Assembly (NCBI RefSeq): GCF_013416775.1
Contig: NZ_SZVI01000009.1
Location: 434,001 to 498,000 of the forward strand
Direction: 5' to 3'
Origin: Rhodoferax sp. BLA1
GTDB lineage: Bacteria; Pseudomonadota; Gammaproteobacteria; Burkholderiales; Burkholderiaceae_C
Length of the DNA: 64,000 nucleotides
The position numbers and the translations under genes are program-made. The notes beneath the pieces are model-generated. The model had not been told where the DNA came from. It searched no databases and saw only the letters and a list, made by a program, of their open reading frames with translations. How positions within the stretch are numbered: position 1 is the stretch's first letter; every line of letters starts with the position of its first letter. This document shows, one piece after another, positions 7,334-16,357 of the stretch.

Positions 7334-9256
7334 TCACAGCGGCTTGATGCTGCCTGGCACAATTTTCGCGTCAAATTCCCGCATCATCGACTGCACAAAC
7401 GGGTCGTTAAAAACGATTTTTTCGGCAGCCAACTGGGCTTGCGCCGCTGCCGCCGCGTTGCGTTTGGCCGGGCTGTCCGTGACACGCCCCACCTCAATCA
7501 CCAGGCGCACCGGGTGCCCGGCGACGGCCAGAGCGGTGGTCAGGCGGTCTTTGCTGCCAGCATGGTTGAGCGACTCGCGCTCGACGCGCAGCAGCCAGTC
7601 GTTGCTGTCACGCGCCACCAGCTGTGACTGCAAGGCCAGTTCACGTGCCATGGCGTTGATGGCCTCTGCGGCAACCAAGGCCTGCACCGTGTTATGCCAG
7701 AAGTCACCCTCGGGCGTGGTGCTGATCGCGTGAGGGGTGTTGGCGGCCACCACATCACGTGCTGAGTCCGCTTGCACCCGCACCGGGAATGCTTCAATGT
7801 TTGCAGCTACTCGCCCTTGATCTACAAGGGCTGGTGCCTGATTTTGCTCAAAATTCTTGCTAGCAAGCGGCGGCTCAGAGGGATCTCTGATCGGCAGGCG
7901 CTGGCCTTCTGGCACAAGCTGCACCGCTTCATTTTCAGGAGCAACTGACCCTTGAGATACGAGGGCTACAGGTTGATTTTGTTCATCTGGCTCGGCGCCA
8001 TCGTCCAGCGCAGTGCCAACAACCTGGGCCACCGGAGCAACCGGCTGAACCGGCGCGACAGGTGCACTGGGTGGCGGCGGCGCCGGAGGTTCAGGCGCGG
8101 GCTGCGGGGTTTTCAGTGTTTTTTTTTCAGCCACAGCGCGGGTGGCGCTGGTCGCCGGTTTAAACGCCAGCAGCCGCAGCAGCACCATGGTCAGCGCCGC
8201 GTAGTCGTCGGGCGCCAGACCCAGCTCGGTACGGCCATGCAGGCAGATGCTGTAGAGCAACTGGGTTTCGTCCATCGGCAGCAGCGCGGCCAGGCGTTGC
8301 AACTCGGCCTGCTCGGGGTCGGTGTCGTCTTCAGCCGCCATGCCAGGCACCGCCTGTAACACCGCCATGCGTTGCAACACCGCGCTCATTTCCTCCAGCG
8401 TCGAGGCGGCACTCAGGCCATTGAGGCGCAGCGTCTCGGAGGTGTCAACCACCGTCTTGCCATCACCCCGCGCCAGCGCGTCAATCAGGCGAAACACATA
8501 CGAGCGGTCCACACTGCCAAGCATCTGGCGCACCATGGCCTCGGTCAGCGCACCAGAGCCAAAAGCAATCGCCTGGTCGGTCAGACTCAGGGCGTCGCGC
8601 ATGGAGCCCCGTGCGGCGCGCGCCAACAGGCGCAGCGACTGCACATCAGCAGCCACCTGCTCGACCTCCAACACCTTGTGTAAATGTTCGCGGATGGTCT
8701 CAGGCGCCATCGGGCGTAAATTGAACTGCAGACAACGCGACAACACGGTGACCGGCACTTTTTGCGGGTCGGTGGTGGCCAACACAAATTTCAGGTACTC
8801 GGGCGGCTCCTCCAGCGTCTTGAGCATCGCGTTAAACGCGTGGCCGGTGAGCATGTGCACTTCGTCGATCATGAAGACCTTGAAGCGACCCTGCACCGGC
8901 TTGTACACCGCCTGCTCCAGCAGCGCCTGCACCTCGTCCACACCGCGGTTGGAGGCAGCGTCGAGCTCGGTGTAGTCGACAAACCGGCCGCTATCAATAT
9001 CCGTGCACGCTTGGCATACACCACAAGGGCTGGCCGTGATACCACCAGTGCCATCTACCCCCTGGCAGTTGAGCGATTTGGCCAGAATGCGCGACACCGT
9101 GGTTTTGCCAACCCCGCGTGTGCCGGTGAACATATAGGCATGGTGCAGCCGCTGCGTGGTCAGGGCGTTGGAGAGCGCCTGCACGACATGGTCCTGCCCG
9201 ACCATTTCGGTGAAGTTGCGGGGACGGTACTTGCGGGCGAGCACGAGATAGGACAT
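7334..9256 (-). CDS. dnaX: DNA polymerase III subunit tau/gamma
   Basis: A 640-residue clamp-loader subunit. The N-terminal AAA+ module has GTRGVGKTT (Walker A), a four-Cys zinc site (C-CGVCQAC), the DEVHML stretch and the SRC arginine-finger motif. After residue ~370 comes a Pro/Ala-rich linker and a C-terminal domain that in tau binds polymerase and helicase. A run of nine A at mRNA codons 377-380 could give a shorter gamma form by slippage. The linker contains two in-frame copies of the palindromic repeat, each read as QNQ..ALV.QG.VA (residues ~425-490), so this region has been expanded by mobile sequence. Confidence 0.97.
   Translation of the reverse strand: MSYLVLARKYRPRNFTEMVGQDHVVQALSNALTTQRLHHAYMFTGTRGVGKTTVSRILAKSLNCQGVDGTGGITASPCGVCQACTDIDSGRFVDYTELDAASNRGVDEVQALLEQAVYKPVQGRFKVFMIDEVHMLTGHAFNAMLKTLEEPPEYLKFVLATTDPQKVPVTVLSRCLQFNLRPMAPETIREHLHKVLEVEQVAADVQSLRLLARAARGSMRDALSLTDQAIAFGSGALTEAMVRQMLGSVDRSYVFRLIDALARGDGKTVVDTSETLRLNGLSAASTLEEMSAVLQRMAVLQAVPGMAAEDDTDPEQAELQRLAALLPMDETQLLYSICLHGRTELGLAPDDYAALTMVLLRLLAFKPATSATRAVAEKKTLKTPQPAPEPPAPPPPSAPVAPVQPVAPVAQVVGTALDDGAEPDEQNQPVALVSQGSVAPENEAVQLVPEGQRLPIRDPSEPPLASKNFEQNQAPALVDQGRVAANIEAFPVRVQADSARDVVAANTPHAISTTPEGDFWHNTVQALVAAEAINAMARELALQSQLVARDSNDWLLRVERESLNHAGSKDRLTTALAVAGHPVRLVIEVGRVTDSPAKRNAAAAAQAQLAAEKIVFNDPFVQSMMREFDAKIVPGSIKPL
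7797..7850 (+). repeat. Palindromic repeat inside dnaX (copy 1)
   Basis: GCAGCTACTCGCCCTT at 7803 onward, spacer GATCTAC, then AAGGGCTGGTGCCTGATTTT. It matches the interspersed palindrome (compare 63744-63799). In the DnaX frame it reads EQNQAPALVDQGRVAANIEA. Confidence 0.8.
7936..7984 (+). repeat. Palindromic repeat inside dnaX (copy 2)
   Basis: GGAGCAACTGACCCTT, spacer GAGATAC, then GAGGGCTACAGGTTGATTTT. It is read in the same frame as the copy at 7797, giving DEQNQPVALVSQGSVAPENEA. Confidence 0.8.
8119..8127 (-). other. A9 slippery run in dnaX, possible gamma-form site
   Basis: The mRNA reads GCT GAA AAA AAA ACA, nine A in a row. A -1 shift on it would read N-T-E-N-P-A-A-R-A and stop at TGA, giving a protein of about 388 residues. 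That is close to the position where gamma ends in other bacteria. E. coli uses A AAA AAG, and Thermus uses an A9 run with transcriptional slippage. Use of the site here is inferred. Confidence 0.55.
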
Positions 9257-9351
9257 CCGGCGATTCTAAGGTGCCCCACCCTGCTCACCGGGCGTTCTAG
9301 CCCGACTTGTCATCTGGCCTGGGTTCGGGATGCGGGACGCCCGCGACCTAT

Positions 9352-9470
9352 TACAATAGTTAGCGACGGGCCTTCCCACATGGTGAAGCGGCCAACCGGG
9401 TCAGGTGGGGAACCAAGCAGCCCTAACTGTGGAGCCAGTGCTGGGGTCAAGGTCCGTCACCACCCTTTTT
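9352..9470 (+). ncRNA. ffs: Signal recognition particle RNA (4.5S, small bacterial type)
   Basis: The conserved SRP apical domain GGTCAGGTGGGGAACCAAGCAG is at 9399-9420; GGTCAGG and the GGGAAC/AAGCAGCC internal loops bind Ffh. The ends pair: GACGGGCCTT (9365-9374) with AAGGTCCGTC (9449-9458), one G-U. The mature RNA is therefore about 9364-9462. TACAAT at 9352-9357 is a good -10 element, and T-run CCCTTTTTT at 9463-9471 ends it. Position next to dnaX is typical. The remaining sequence to 9644 holds no gene I can support. Confidence 0.92.
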
Positions 9471-9644
9471 TCTCGTTGGTCGGTGGCCTTGCCGTCGGCA
9501 GTTTCAGTTTGCTTGTGACATAGCAAACTGGCGCCCACCGCCATAGAACGGCCACAACTCGCAGAGTCAACAAGCTGCCAACACAGGTATCTCGCCACTC
9601 TCTTTTAAAGAGCAGCAGAGCCTTGTATCACCTGGGCCAGCGGC

Positions 9645-10898
9645 CTACTTCTTGTTCAAATAGCTCAAAACACCCTGCCCCGCCTTGGCGCCACTGGCCA
9701 GGCAGGCGGTCAGCAAGTAACCACCGGTGGGGGCCTCCCAGTCCAGCATTTCGCCAGCGCAGAACACCCCCGGCAACGCTTCGAGCATCAGCTTGTCGTC
9801 TGCAGCTTCGAACAACACACCACCAGCGGTGCTGATGGCCTCGTCCAGCGGTCGGGTGGCCTGCAACGTGATGGGCAAAGCCTTGATGGTTTGCGCCAGA
9901 ACAGCCGGGTCGTGCATCTGCTCTTTGGACAGGGTTTCGTGCAACAACGCCGCTTTGATGCCTTCGATATGCAAGCGGCTCTTGAGGTGGCTGGAGAGTG
10001 ATCGTGTGCCACGCGGGTAAGCCGCCTGCGCCAACACCCACTCGGGCGAGCGGTCCGGCAACAAATCCAGGTGAAACGTGGCTTGGCCGCTGGCAATGAT
10101 CTCGTCGCGCAACAGATGGGATGCCGCGTAGACCAGGCTGCCCTCCACCCCGGTGACCGTGGCAACAAACTCTCCGCGTCGCTGGAACTGCACACCTTGC
10201 GAGGTGGTCAGCGAGATCGCCACCGACTTGAACGGCTGCCCAGCAAAATGGCTGGCAAAGTAGTCACTCCAGCCGCCCAACACGTCAAAACCGCAATTGG
10301 CCGGCAACAGGGGTGCCACCGCCACCCCACGGTCACGCAGCCAGGGCACCCAGGCACCGTTGGAGCCGAGCCGCGCCCAGCTACCGCCCCCGAGCGCCAG
10401 CACCACCGCATCCGCCTGCACCTGAACCGGGCCGTGGGTCGTGTCAAAGTGCAGGTTACTCAGGGCGTCCTCGCCGGTGCCCCAGCCCGTCCAGCGGTGG
10501 CGCATTTGAAACTGCACCGCCGGGCCATTCTCCGGATGGCGCAACCGGCGCAGCCAGGCACGCAGCAAAGGCGCTGCCTTCATGTCAACCGGAAAGACCC
10601 GGCCCGAGCTGCCCACAAAGGTCTCAATCCCGAGTGAACTGGCCCAACTGCGCACGTCGCCCGAGTCAAAGGTCTCAAAAATCGCCTCAATCTGCTGGCG
10701 ACGTTGCCCATAACGAGAGGCAAAAATATCCGCAGGCTCGGAGTGGGTCAGGTTCAGCCCCCCCTTGCCTGCCAGCAAGAACTTGCGCCCCACACTGGGC
10801 ATGGCGTCATACAGGCAAACCGCCACGCCAGCCCGTGACAAGACCTCGGCCGCCATCAACCCGGCCGGGCCGGCGCCAATCACACATACATTTTTCAT
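9645..10898 (-). CDS. HI0933/YhiN-type flavoprotein (TIGR03862-like)
   Basis: A 417-residue FAD-binding protein. The dinucleotide-binding motif VIGAGPAGLMAAEVLSRAG is at the N-terminus, then GRKFLLAGKGGLNLTHSE, diagnostic of the HI0933 family, and the C-terminal FAD-contacting stretch GVFCAGEMLDWEAPTGGYLLTAC. The biochemical role of the family is not established; NAD(P)H or thiol-linked oxidoreductase chemistry is assumed. It is transcribed away from trxA and shares its upstream region. Confidence 0.9.
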   Translation of the reverse strand: MKNVCVIGAGPAGLMAAEVLSRAGVAVCLYDAMPSVGRKFLLAGKGGLNLTHSEPADIFASRYGQRRQQIEAIFETFDSGDVRSWASSLGIETFVGSSGRVFPVDMKAAPLLRAWLRRLRHPENGPAVQFQMRHRWTGWGTGEDALSNLHFDTTHGPVQVQADAVVLALGGGSWARLGSNGAWVPWLRDRGVAVAPLLPANCGFDVLGGWSDYFASHFAGQPFKSVAISLTTSQGVQFQRRGEFVATVTGVEGSLVYAASHLLRDEIIASGQATFHLDLLPDRSPEWVLAQAAYPRGTRSLSSHLKSRLHIEGIKAALLHETLSKEQMHDPAVLAQTIKALPITLQATRPLDEAISTAGGVLFEAADDKLMLEALPGVFCAGEMLDWEAPTGGYLLTACLASGAKAGQGVLSYLNKK

Positions 10899-11038
10899 AG
10901 AGACCTTAACTTTCTTTTGCGGATATTTACTGGCCTGCTAGCCACATGGCTAAGGCAGGCGGTGACGGTGAGCTGGGGATATTTCTGTCACAATTTCGCT
11001 ATTAATTATTTTTTTAAAAATCTGTAACAGGAACAAAC

Positions 11039-11371
11039 ATGGCTAGTGAACTGATCAAACATGTGTCCGATGCCTCTTTCGAGACCGATGTCCTCCAATC
11101 CGGCGTGCCGGTGCTGGTCGATTACTGGGCTGAATGGTGTGGCCCCTGCAAAATGATCGCGCCGATTCTGGACGAAGTATCGACGGCTTACGAAGGCAAA
11201 CTGCAGATTGCCAAAATGAATGTGGATGAAAACCGTGACATCCCGGCGAAGTTTGGCATCCGTGGCATCCCAACCCTGATGCTGTTCAAAAACGGCCAGC
11301 TGGCAGCCACCAAGGTGGGCGCCCTGAGCAAGGCCCAACTGACCGCTTTTATTGATCAGCAACTCGGCTGA
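11039..11371 (+). CDS. trxA: Thioredoxin 1
   Basis: A 110-residue thioredoxin with [17 protein letters not shown] (redox WCGPC at ~33-37), the buried Asp in VDYWA and the cis-Pro in RGIPTLMLF. It reduces disulfides of cytosolic proteins such as ribonucleotide reductase. An AGGAA ribosome site lies 7 bases before the ATG. It sits directly upstream of rho, an order widely conserved in proteobacteria; a separate promoter for rho follows. Confidence 0.98.
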   Translation: MASELIKHVSDASFETDVLQSGVPVLVDYWAEWCGPCKMIAPILDEVSTAYEGKLQIAKMNVDENRDIPAKFGIRGIPTLMLFKNGQLAATKVGALSKAQLTAFIDQQLG

Positions 11372-11435
11372 GTTAACGTGGTAGCGGGCCGCGCTGCGCC
11401 CGCACTCTCCAGCAGCGCAAAACCCGGTTTTTTCC

Positions 11436-11444
11436 TGTCATAAT
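11436..11444 (+). promoter_or_regulatory. Extended -10 promoter for rho with long leader
   Basis: TGTCATAAT matches TGn plus a -10 hexamer (CATAAT, 11439-11444); no clear -35. Transcription from about 11451 would give a leader of about 120 nt before the rho ATG, consistent with the leader-mediated autoregulation known for rho in other bacteria. Confidence 0.5.
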
Positions 11445-11572
11445 CCGAGCACTCTCCAACTGCCCAAGTGGGTTGGTCAGAGTCTCCGGCAGAGGCTAAC
11501 GCGACTTCTCACAACAAGTCCGGCCGTCAAATCCTCCCCCACATTTGCTTTTCACATTGATTGCGTCAATCC

Positions 11573-12835
11573 ATGCATTTAAACGAACTCAAGGCACTGC
11601 ACGTGTCAGAAGTCCTCAAGCAAGCCGAAGATCTTGAGATTGAAAACACCGGGCGCATGCGCAAACAGGAGCTGATGTTTGCCATCATCAAGAAACGCGC
11701 CCGTGCCGGGGAACAGATTTTTGCCGACGGCGTGCTCGAAATTCTGCCCGACGGCTTTGGTTTCTTGCGCAGCCCGGACACCAGCTACACCGCCTCGACA
11801 GACGACATCTACATCAGCCCGAGCCAGGTGCGACGCTTCAACCTGCACACCGGCGACATGATCGAAGGTGAAGTGCGTACACCCAAGGATGGTGAGCGCT
11901 ACTTTGCCCTGAACAAACTCGAAAAAGTCAACGGCGGCGGCCCCGAAGAAAACAAACACAAGGTGATGTTTGAAAACCTGACGCCACTGTTCCCCAAAGA
12001 GCAGATGCGTCTTGAGCGCGACATCAAGGGTGAAGAAAACATCACCGGGCGCATCATTGACATCATCGCCCCCATCGGCAAAGGCCAGCGCGCCCTGCTG
12101 GTGGCCCCACCCAAGAGTGGCAAAACGGTGATGATGCAGCACATTGCCCACGCCATTTCGGCGAATTACCCCAACAGCCACATGATGGTTCTGCTGGTGG
12201 ACGAACGCCCCGAAGAAGTGACCGAAATGCAGCGCACCGTCAAGGGCGAGGTGATTGCCTCCACCTTTGACGAACCCGCAGCCCGCCACGTGCATGTGGC
12301 TGAAATGGTGATCGAGCGTGCCAAGCGCTTGGTCGAATTAAAAAAAGACGTGGTGATCCTGCTCGACTCCATCACCCGTCTGGCACGCGCCTACAACAAC
12401 GTGGTGCCTTCGTCCGGCAAGGTGTTGACCGGTGGTGTGGACTCCAACGCCCTGCAACGACCCAAGCGTTTTCTGGGTGCCGCGCGCAATGTGGAAGAAG
12501 GTGGTTCACTGACCATCATCGCCACCGCGCTGGTGGACACCGGCAGCCGCATGGACGAAGTGATTTTTGAAGAGTTCAAGGGCACGGGCAACTCTGAAAT
12601 TCACCTGGACCGCCGTCTTTACGAAAAACGGGTGTTCCCGTCGATCCAGCTCAACCGCAGTGGTACACGCCGCGAAGAGTTGCTGCTGCAACCAGAAATT
12701 TTGCAAAAGACCCGCATCCTGCGCCAATTCCTCTACAACATGGACGAGATCGAATCCATGGAGATGGTCTTGAAACAGATGAAAGCCACCAAGAACAATT
12801 CCGAGTTCTTCGACATGATGCGTCGGGGTGGCTAA
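11573..12835 (+). CDS. rho: Transcription termination factor Rho
   Basis: A 420-residue Rho hexameric RNA helicase (E. coli 419). The N-terminal helix bundle begins [15 protein letters not shown]. The cold-shock-like RNA site has GFGFLR, the P-loop is [12 protein letters not shown], the Walker B is [16 protein letters not shown], and the Q/R-loop region has [25 protein letters not shown] 11573 is preferred over an in-frame TTG 12 bases upstream because it gives the canonical N-terminus. Confidence 0.98.
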   Translation: MHLNELKALHVSEVLKQAEDLEIENTGRMRKQELMFAIIKKRARAGEQIFADGVLEILPDGFGFLRSPDTSYTASTDDIYISPSQVRRFNLHTGDMIEGEVRTPKDGERYFALNKLEKVNGGGPEENKHKVMFENLTPLFPKEQMRLERDIKGEENITGRIIDIIAPIGKGQRALLVAPPKSGKTVMMQHIAHAISANYPNSHMMVLLVDERPEEVTEMQRTVKGEVIASTFDEPAARHVHVAEMVIERAKRLVELKKDVVILLDSITRLARAYNNVVPSSGKVLTGGVDSNALQRPKRFLGAARNVEEGGSLTIIATALVDTGSRMDEVIFEEFKGTGNSEIHLDRRLYEKRVFPSIQLNRSGTRREELLLQPEILQKTRILRQFLYNMDEIESMEMVLKQMKATKNNSEFFDMMRRGG

Positions 12836-12847
12836 GCACAGCTGGTT

Positions 12848-12873
12848 TATAATCCAAGGCTTTTCGCGAAAAG
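12848..12873 (+). promoter_or_regulatory. rpmE promoter -10 and leader palindrome
   Basis: TATAAT at 12848-12853 is followed by the perfect palindrome CTTTTCGCGAAAAG at 12860-12873, right where transcription would begin. It could be an operator or a 5' RNA hairpin; L31 genes are commonly autoregulated or zinc-regulated. No -35 is obvious. Confidence 0.45.
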
Positions 12874-12945
12874 TACGAGCGGCTTTGAATTGCACATCGG
12901 GTTTGTGCAAGGGCTGACGCGGCTAACGCAACTGATGGAGAACAT

Positions 12946-13203
12946 ATGAAAAAAGGCATTCACCCCAATTACCGCGAAGTTTGCTTCCAGGACATGTCCA
13001 ATGGTTTCAAATTCGTCACCCGCTCTTGCGCCAGCGCCAAAGAGATGATCACCATGGAAGACGGACGCGAGTTGCCTTTGTACAAGCTCGATACCACCAG
13101 TGAATCGCACCCCTTCTACACTGGTACCCAAAAGTCGGTGGACAACATGGGTGGCCGCGTCGAACGCTTCCGCAACCGCTTCGGCAAAACCGCTGCCAAG
13201 TAA
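12946..13203 (+). CDS. rpmE: 50S ribosomal protein L31, type B
   Basis: An 85-residue L31 of the zinc-free type (often called rpmE2 or rpmE1B): [19 protein letters not shown] at the start and [22 protein letters not shown] at the end. Cys13 and Cys28 are not arranged as the CxxC pairs of zinc-binding L31. It contributes to the intersubunit bridge of the ribosome. GGAG lies upstream of the ATG, and a strong terminator follows. Confidence 0.95.
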   Translation: MKKGIHPNYREVCFQDMSNGFKFVTRSCASAKEMITMEDGRELPLYKLDTTSESHPFYTGTQKSVDNMGGRVERFRNRFGKTAAK

Positions 13204-13222
13204 GCATTTCTTGCGTTCTGCC

Positions 13223-13260
13223 AAAGGCAGCCGGGTCATTCCGTGCTGCCTTTTTCTTTG
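13223..13260 (+). terminator. Intrinsic terminator after rpmE
   Basis: AAAGGCAGC (13223-13231) pairs with GCTGCCTTT (13245-13253), followed by a T-rich tract. Confidence 0.8.
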
Positions 13261-13296
13261 CGCAAAACATCCGTTCTATCTGAACTGCCCCCCACC

Positions 13297-15003
13297 GTGA
13301 ATCTCCCCACCCCGGCCATAGTTGCCCAGGATGCCGTGCGCCGCCTCCCCCGCGTGGCGCTGTGGTTGTTTTGCCTGGCCTATGTGTTGCCGGGCTTCCT
13401 GGGGCGTGGGCCTTGGAAACGTGAAGACATCACCACACTGGGCTACATGGCCGAACTGGCCAAAGGTTCGGCAGACTGGTGGCATCCTACGCTGGGTGGT
13501 TTGGCACCTGAAGTGCATGCCTTGCTTCCCTACTGGTTGGGCGCTTGGGCCATGCAGTTGGCACCGGCCTGGGTGTCGGCAGATTGGGCGGCACGTTTGC
13601 CATTTGTGTTGCTCTTGGTCACCACGCTGCTGGCCACCTGGTACGGCACCTATTACCTGGCACGCAGTCCGCTGGCCCAGCCGGTCGCGTTTGCGTTTGG
13701 CGGTGAGGCCAAACCCACGGACTACGCGCGCGCCGTGGCAGATGGCGGCCTGCTGGCCTTCATTGCCTGCCTGGGGCTGGCGCAACTTGCACACGAAACT
13801 ACACCCGCTCTGACGCAGCTGTGTTTCACAGCCCTGGTGTTTTATGCCACGGCGGCCCTGCCCTACCGTGTTTTGATGCCGGGCATGGCGGCCGTGGCCG
13901 GTCTACTGGGCATGACCCTCTCGGGTGCACCGAGCATGGCGCTGGCTCTGGGCGTGGGTTGTGCAGCTATTTACCTGCTGGAATCCAAACACAACAGCGG
14001 CGAAACCAGCAACCGAAAACTCAGGGCGGCTGGTCTGCTGGTCATCACACTCGTGTGCGCAGCGCTGTCGACCTGGCTCAACCTCTGGCAATGGCGGATC
14101 GACTTGCCACAAGCCAGCTGGCGCGAGTGGCAGAGCTTGGGGCGGCTCTTTCTGTGGTTCACCTGGCCAGCCTGGCCGCTGGCCCTGTGGACACTGTGGC
14201 GTTGGCGTCACCTGCTCTTGGGCGAGCGTTTTGCCAGCCGACATCTGTGGCTGCCCCTGTGTTTTGCCCTGGTGGCCAGTGCAGCGACCTTGAGCACCCA
14301 TGCGGCGGACCGATCACTGCTGCTGGGTTTGCCAGCGCTGGCGGCACTGTCTGCATTTGCCTTGCCAACGCTGGGGCGCAGTGTGGCGGCCTTGATTGAC
14401 TGGTTCACGCTGATTTTTTTCAGTGGCTGCGCCCTGATCATCTGGGTGGTGTGGGTCTCCATGCAGACCGGGTTCCCCGCACGACCGGCCATGAATGTGG
14501 CCAAGCTGGCACCAGGGTTTGTGCACAGTTTTTCTGCAATTCCTTTTTTGATAGCAGTATGTGCAAGTCTGACATGGGCTTGGCTCGTCTATTGGCGCGT
14601 AGGTCGGCACCGCTCGGCACTCTGGAAGAGTGTGGTCCTGCCTGCCGGTGGGGCCGCTTTGTGCTGGCTGTTGCTGATGACACTGTGGTTGCCCTTGCTC
14701 GACTTTGCCCGCAGTTATGTGCCGATGGTGCAACAGGCTGCCAAGTTGTTGCCTGATAACCCAGGCTGTGTCTCAACGCTAGGGCTGAGCCGCAGCCAGA
14801 CAGCCGCCTTGCAGCTGCATGGTCAGCTCAAGCTCATGCCCTCCAGCTCTGGGGCCAAGTGCGCCTGGTTGATTGCTAACGGAGAAAATCCCAGCACCAC
14901 GGCGGGCTTTGTGCCCGGCAAACCCTGGTTGCTGCGCGACAGCATCCACCATCCGGCGACCCCTGGCGAAAAGATCTATATCTTTGAGCGCCAGGCTCAC
15001 TGA
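13297..15003 (+). CDS. Polytopic glycosyltransferase-like membrane protein (ArnT/PMT superfamily type)
   Basis: About 568 residues with roughly twelve hydrophobic segments. The first periplasmic loop after TM1 contains GPWKREDITTLGYMAE, resembling the acidic loop (E/D) of GT-C glycosyltransferases that use lipid-linked sugars, for example ArnT or protein O-mannosyltransferases. Acceptor and donor are unknown. The open frame begins at a GTG (13243) inside the rpmE terminator, so I chose the GTG at 13297 (VNLPTPAIVAQD); a later start is possible. It converges on phoR with a 7-bp overlap. The assignment to family is moderate. Confidence 0.7.
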   Translation: MNLPTPAIVAQDAVRRLPRVALWLFCLAYVLPGFLGRGPWKREDITTLGYMAELAKGSADWWHPTLGGLAPEVHALLPYWLGAWAMQLAPAWVSADWAARLPFVLLLVTTLLATWYGTYYLARSPLAQPVAFAFGGEAKPTDYARAVADGGLLAFIACLGLAQLAHETTPALTQLCFTALVFYATAALPYRVLMPGMAAVAGLLGMTLSGAPSMALALGVGCAAIYLLESKHNSGETSNRKLRAAGLLVITLVCAALSTWLNLWQWRIDLPQASWREWQSLGRLFLWFTWPAWPLALWTLWRWRHLLLGERFASRHLWLPLCFALVASAATLSTHAADRSLLLGLPALAALSAFALPTLGRSVAALIDWFTLIFFSGCALIIWVVWVSMQTGFPARPAMNVAKLAPGFVHSFSAIPFLIAVCASLTWAWLVYWRVGRHRSALWKSVVLPAGGAALCWLLLMTLWLPLLDFARSYVPMVQQAAKLLPDNPGCVSTLGLSRSQTAALQLHGQLKLMPSSSGAKCAWLIANGENPSTTAGFVPGKPWLLRDSIHHPATPGEKIYIFERQAH

Positions 15004-16337
15004 TGTGCGGCGCGCAGGCGCGTCGCCGGAAAGGTGATGCGAAATCTTGCACCCTGTCCCAGCTTACTTTCGATCGCCAGATTGGCGCCATGGCGTTGAA
15101 CCACATGCTTCACAATCGCCAAGCCCAGACCGGTGCCACCGGTTTCACGGGAGCGGCTGCGATCAACGCGGTAAAACCGCTCGGTTAAACGCGGGATGTG
15201 CTCAGGGGCGATACCCGGGCCGGCATCGACCACCTCAAACTCGGCTTGCCCGTCTGGCAGTTGCTTGAAGCTGACCCCGATGTGGCCACCCGGTGGTGTG
15301 TAGCGAATGGCGTTGCTGACCAGGTTACCCATGGCACTGTGCAATTCAGTGGCCACACCAGCGATCTCGCCCTCAAAGGCACAGTGAAAATCCAGCGCAT
15401 GCACTTGCTGCTCATTGAGGTTGACCACCGCTGTCAGGGCACGCGCGTCTTGCTCCAACTGCCGCATCAAGGTCGGCACCGAGCTCCAGGTGTCGACACT
15501 GGGCGACGGACTGCCTTCCAGCCGTGACAGCATCAACAAATCACTGACCAGACTTTGCATACGCAGCGACTGCTGTGCCATCAGCGTCAGGTAGCTGTCA
15601 CGCTCATCAGTGGCCAACTCCAGGGTTTGCAAGGTTTCCACAAAACCAGCCAGCACCGTCAGGGGTGTGCGAATTTCATGGGACACATTGGCCACAAAGT
15701 CACGCCGCATGGCTTCGGCTTGTTCAACGGCGGTGACGTCGCGCGACAACAACAAGAGACGACCACCCCCATAGTGGTAGAGCTGCACCGACAGGCGAAC
15801 CGGCCGTGTGGCCGTGCTCTCACGCCCGGCCATCAGCAGTTCCTGGTCAAAAGCGCGCCCAGACAGATAGGCCGCAAAGGCTGGGTCGCGCACCAGGTTG
15901 ACTATGTACTGCTGCAGATCACGCTGGGCATCCAGACCAAAATGCACCGCCGCCGTCTGGTTGCACCACTCGATGCGAGATTGGTTGTCCAGCAGCATCA
16001 CACCGTTGGGCGAAGCCTGCAGCGCTGACAAAAAATCATGGAGGCGGTTTTCACCCTCTTCAATGGTGCGGCGTTGCGAGCGCAACAGCCGCTGAGCCCG
16101 TTCCAGGACTTCGCCCCACAACCCCCATTTGATGGGTGGAGAGTCTGCGCGCTCCGGGCTCAGCCAGTGCAGCGCGCGTGCGGCCCGGGTGCTGTCCAAC
16201 ACCAGCCACAGCGCCGAACCACCCAGGGCGCCGATCAAGGCATCGACCAGCTGACTCTGTCCCGTCACGCCAAGAAACCAACCCAGAGCCGCACCCACCA
16301 ACTGGAAAGCGACAAAGCCGCAGATTCGCAAAAACAT
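14997..16337 (-). CDS. phoR: Phosphate regulon sensor histidine kinase PhoR
   Basis: A 446-residue kinase: two N-terminal membrane segments, a PAS domain (about 100-210; SPNGVMLLDNQSRIEWCN), the HisKA motif FVANVSHEIRTPLTVL with the phospho-accepting His, then the N, G1 and G2 boxes (NLVSNAIRYTPPGGH, DAGPGIAPEH, GTGLGLAIVKHV). It phosphorylates PhoB when phosphate is low, under PstSCAB/PhoU control. I chose ATG 16337; an adjoining TTG lies just before. It begins 17 bp after phoB and ends the pst-pho operon. Confidence 0.96.
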   Translation of the reverse strand: MFLRICGFVAFQLVGAALGWFLGVTGQSQLVDALIGALGGSALWLVLDSTRAARALHWLSPERADSPPIKWGLWGEVLERAQRLLRSQRRTIEEGENRLHDFLSALQASPNGVMLLDNQSRIEWCNQTAAVHFGLDAQRDLQQYIVNLVRDPAFAAYLSGRAFDQELLMAGRESTATRPVRLSVQLYHYGGGRLLLLSRDVTAVEQAEAMRRDFVANVSHEIRTPLTVLAGFVETLQTLELATDERDSYLTLMAQQSLRMQSLVSDLLMLSRLEGSPSPSVDTWSSVPTLMRQLEQDARALTAVVNLNEQQVHALDFHCAFEGEIAGVATELHSAMGNLVSNAIRYTPPGGHIGVSFKQLPDGQAEFEVVDAGPGIAPEHIPRLTERFYRVDRSRSRETGGTGLGLAIVKHVVQRHGANLAIESKLGQGARFRITFPATRLRAAHQ

Positions 16338-16357
16338 CAATAAGTCTTCTTGGCAAC

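Noticed and set aside
13243..13296. GTG start of the glycosyltransferase-like protein inside the rpmE terminator
   Set aside because: The start would lie in the 3' arm of a strong hairpin; a later GTG fits better.
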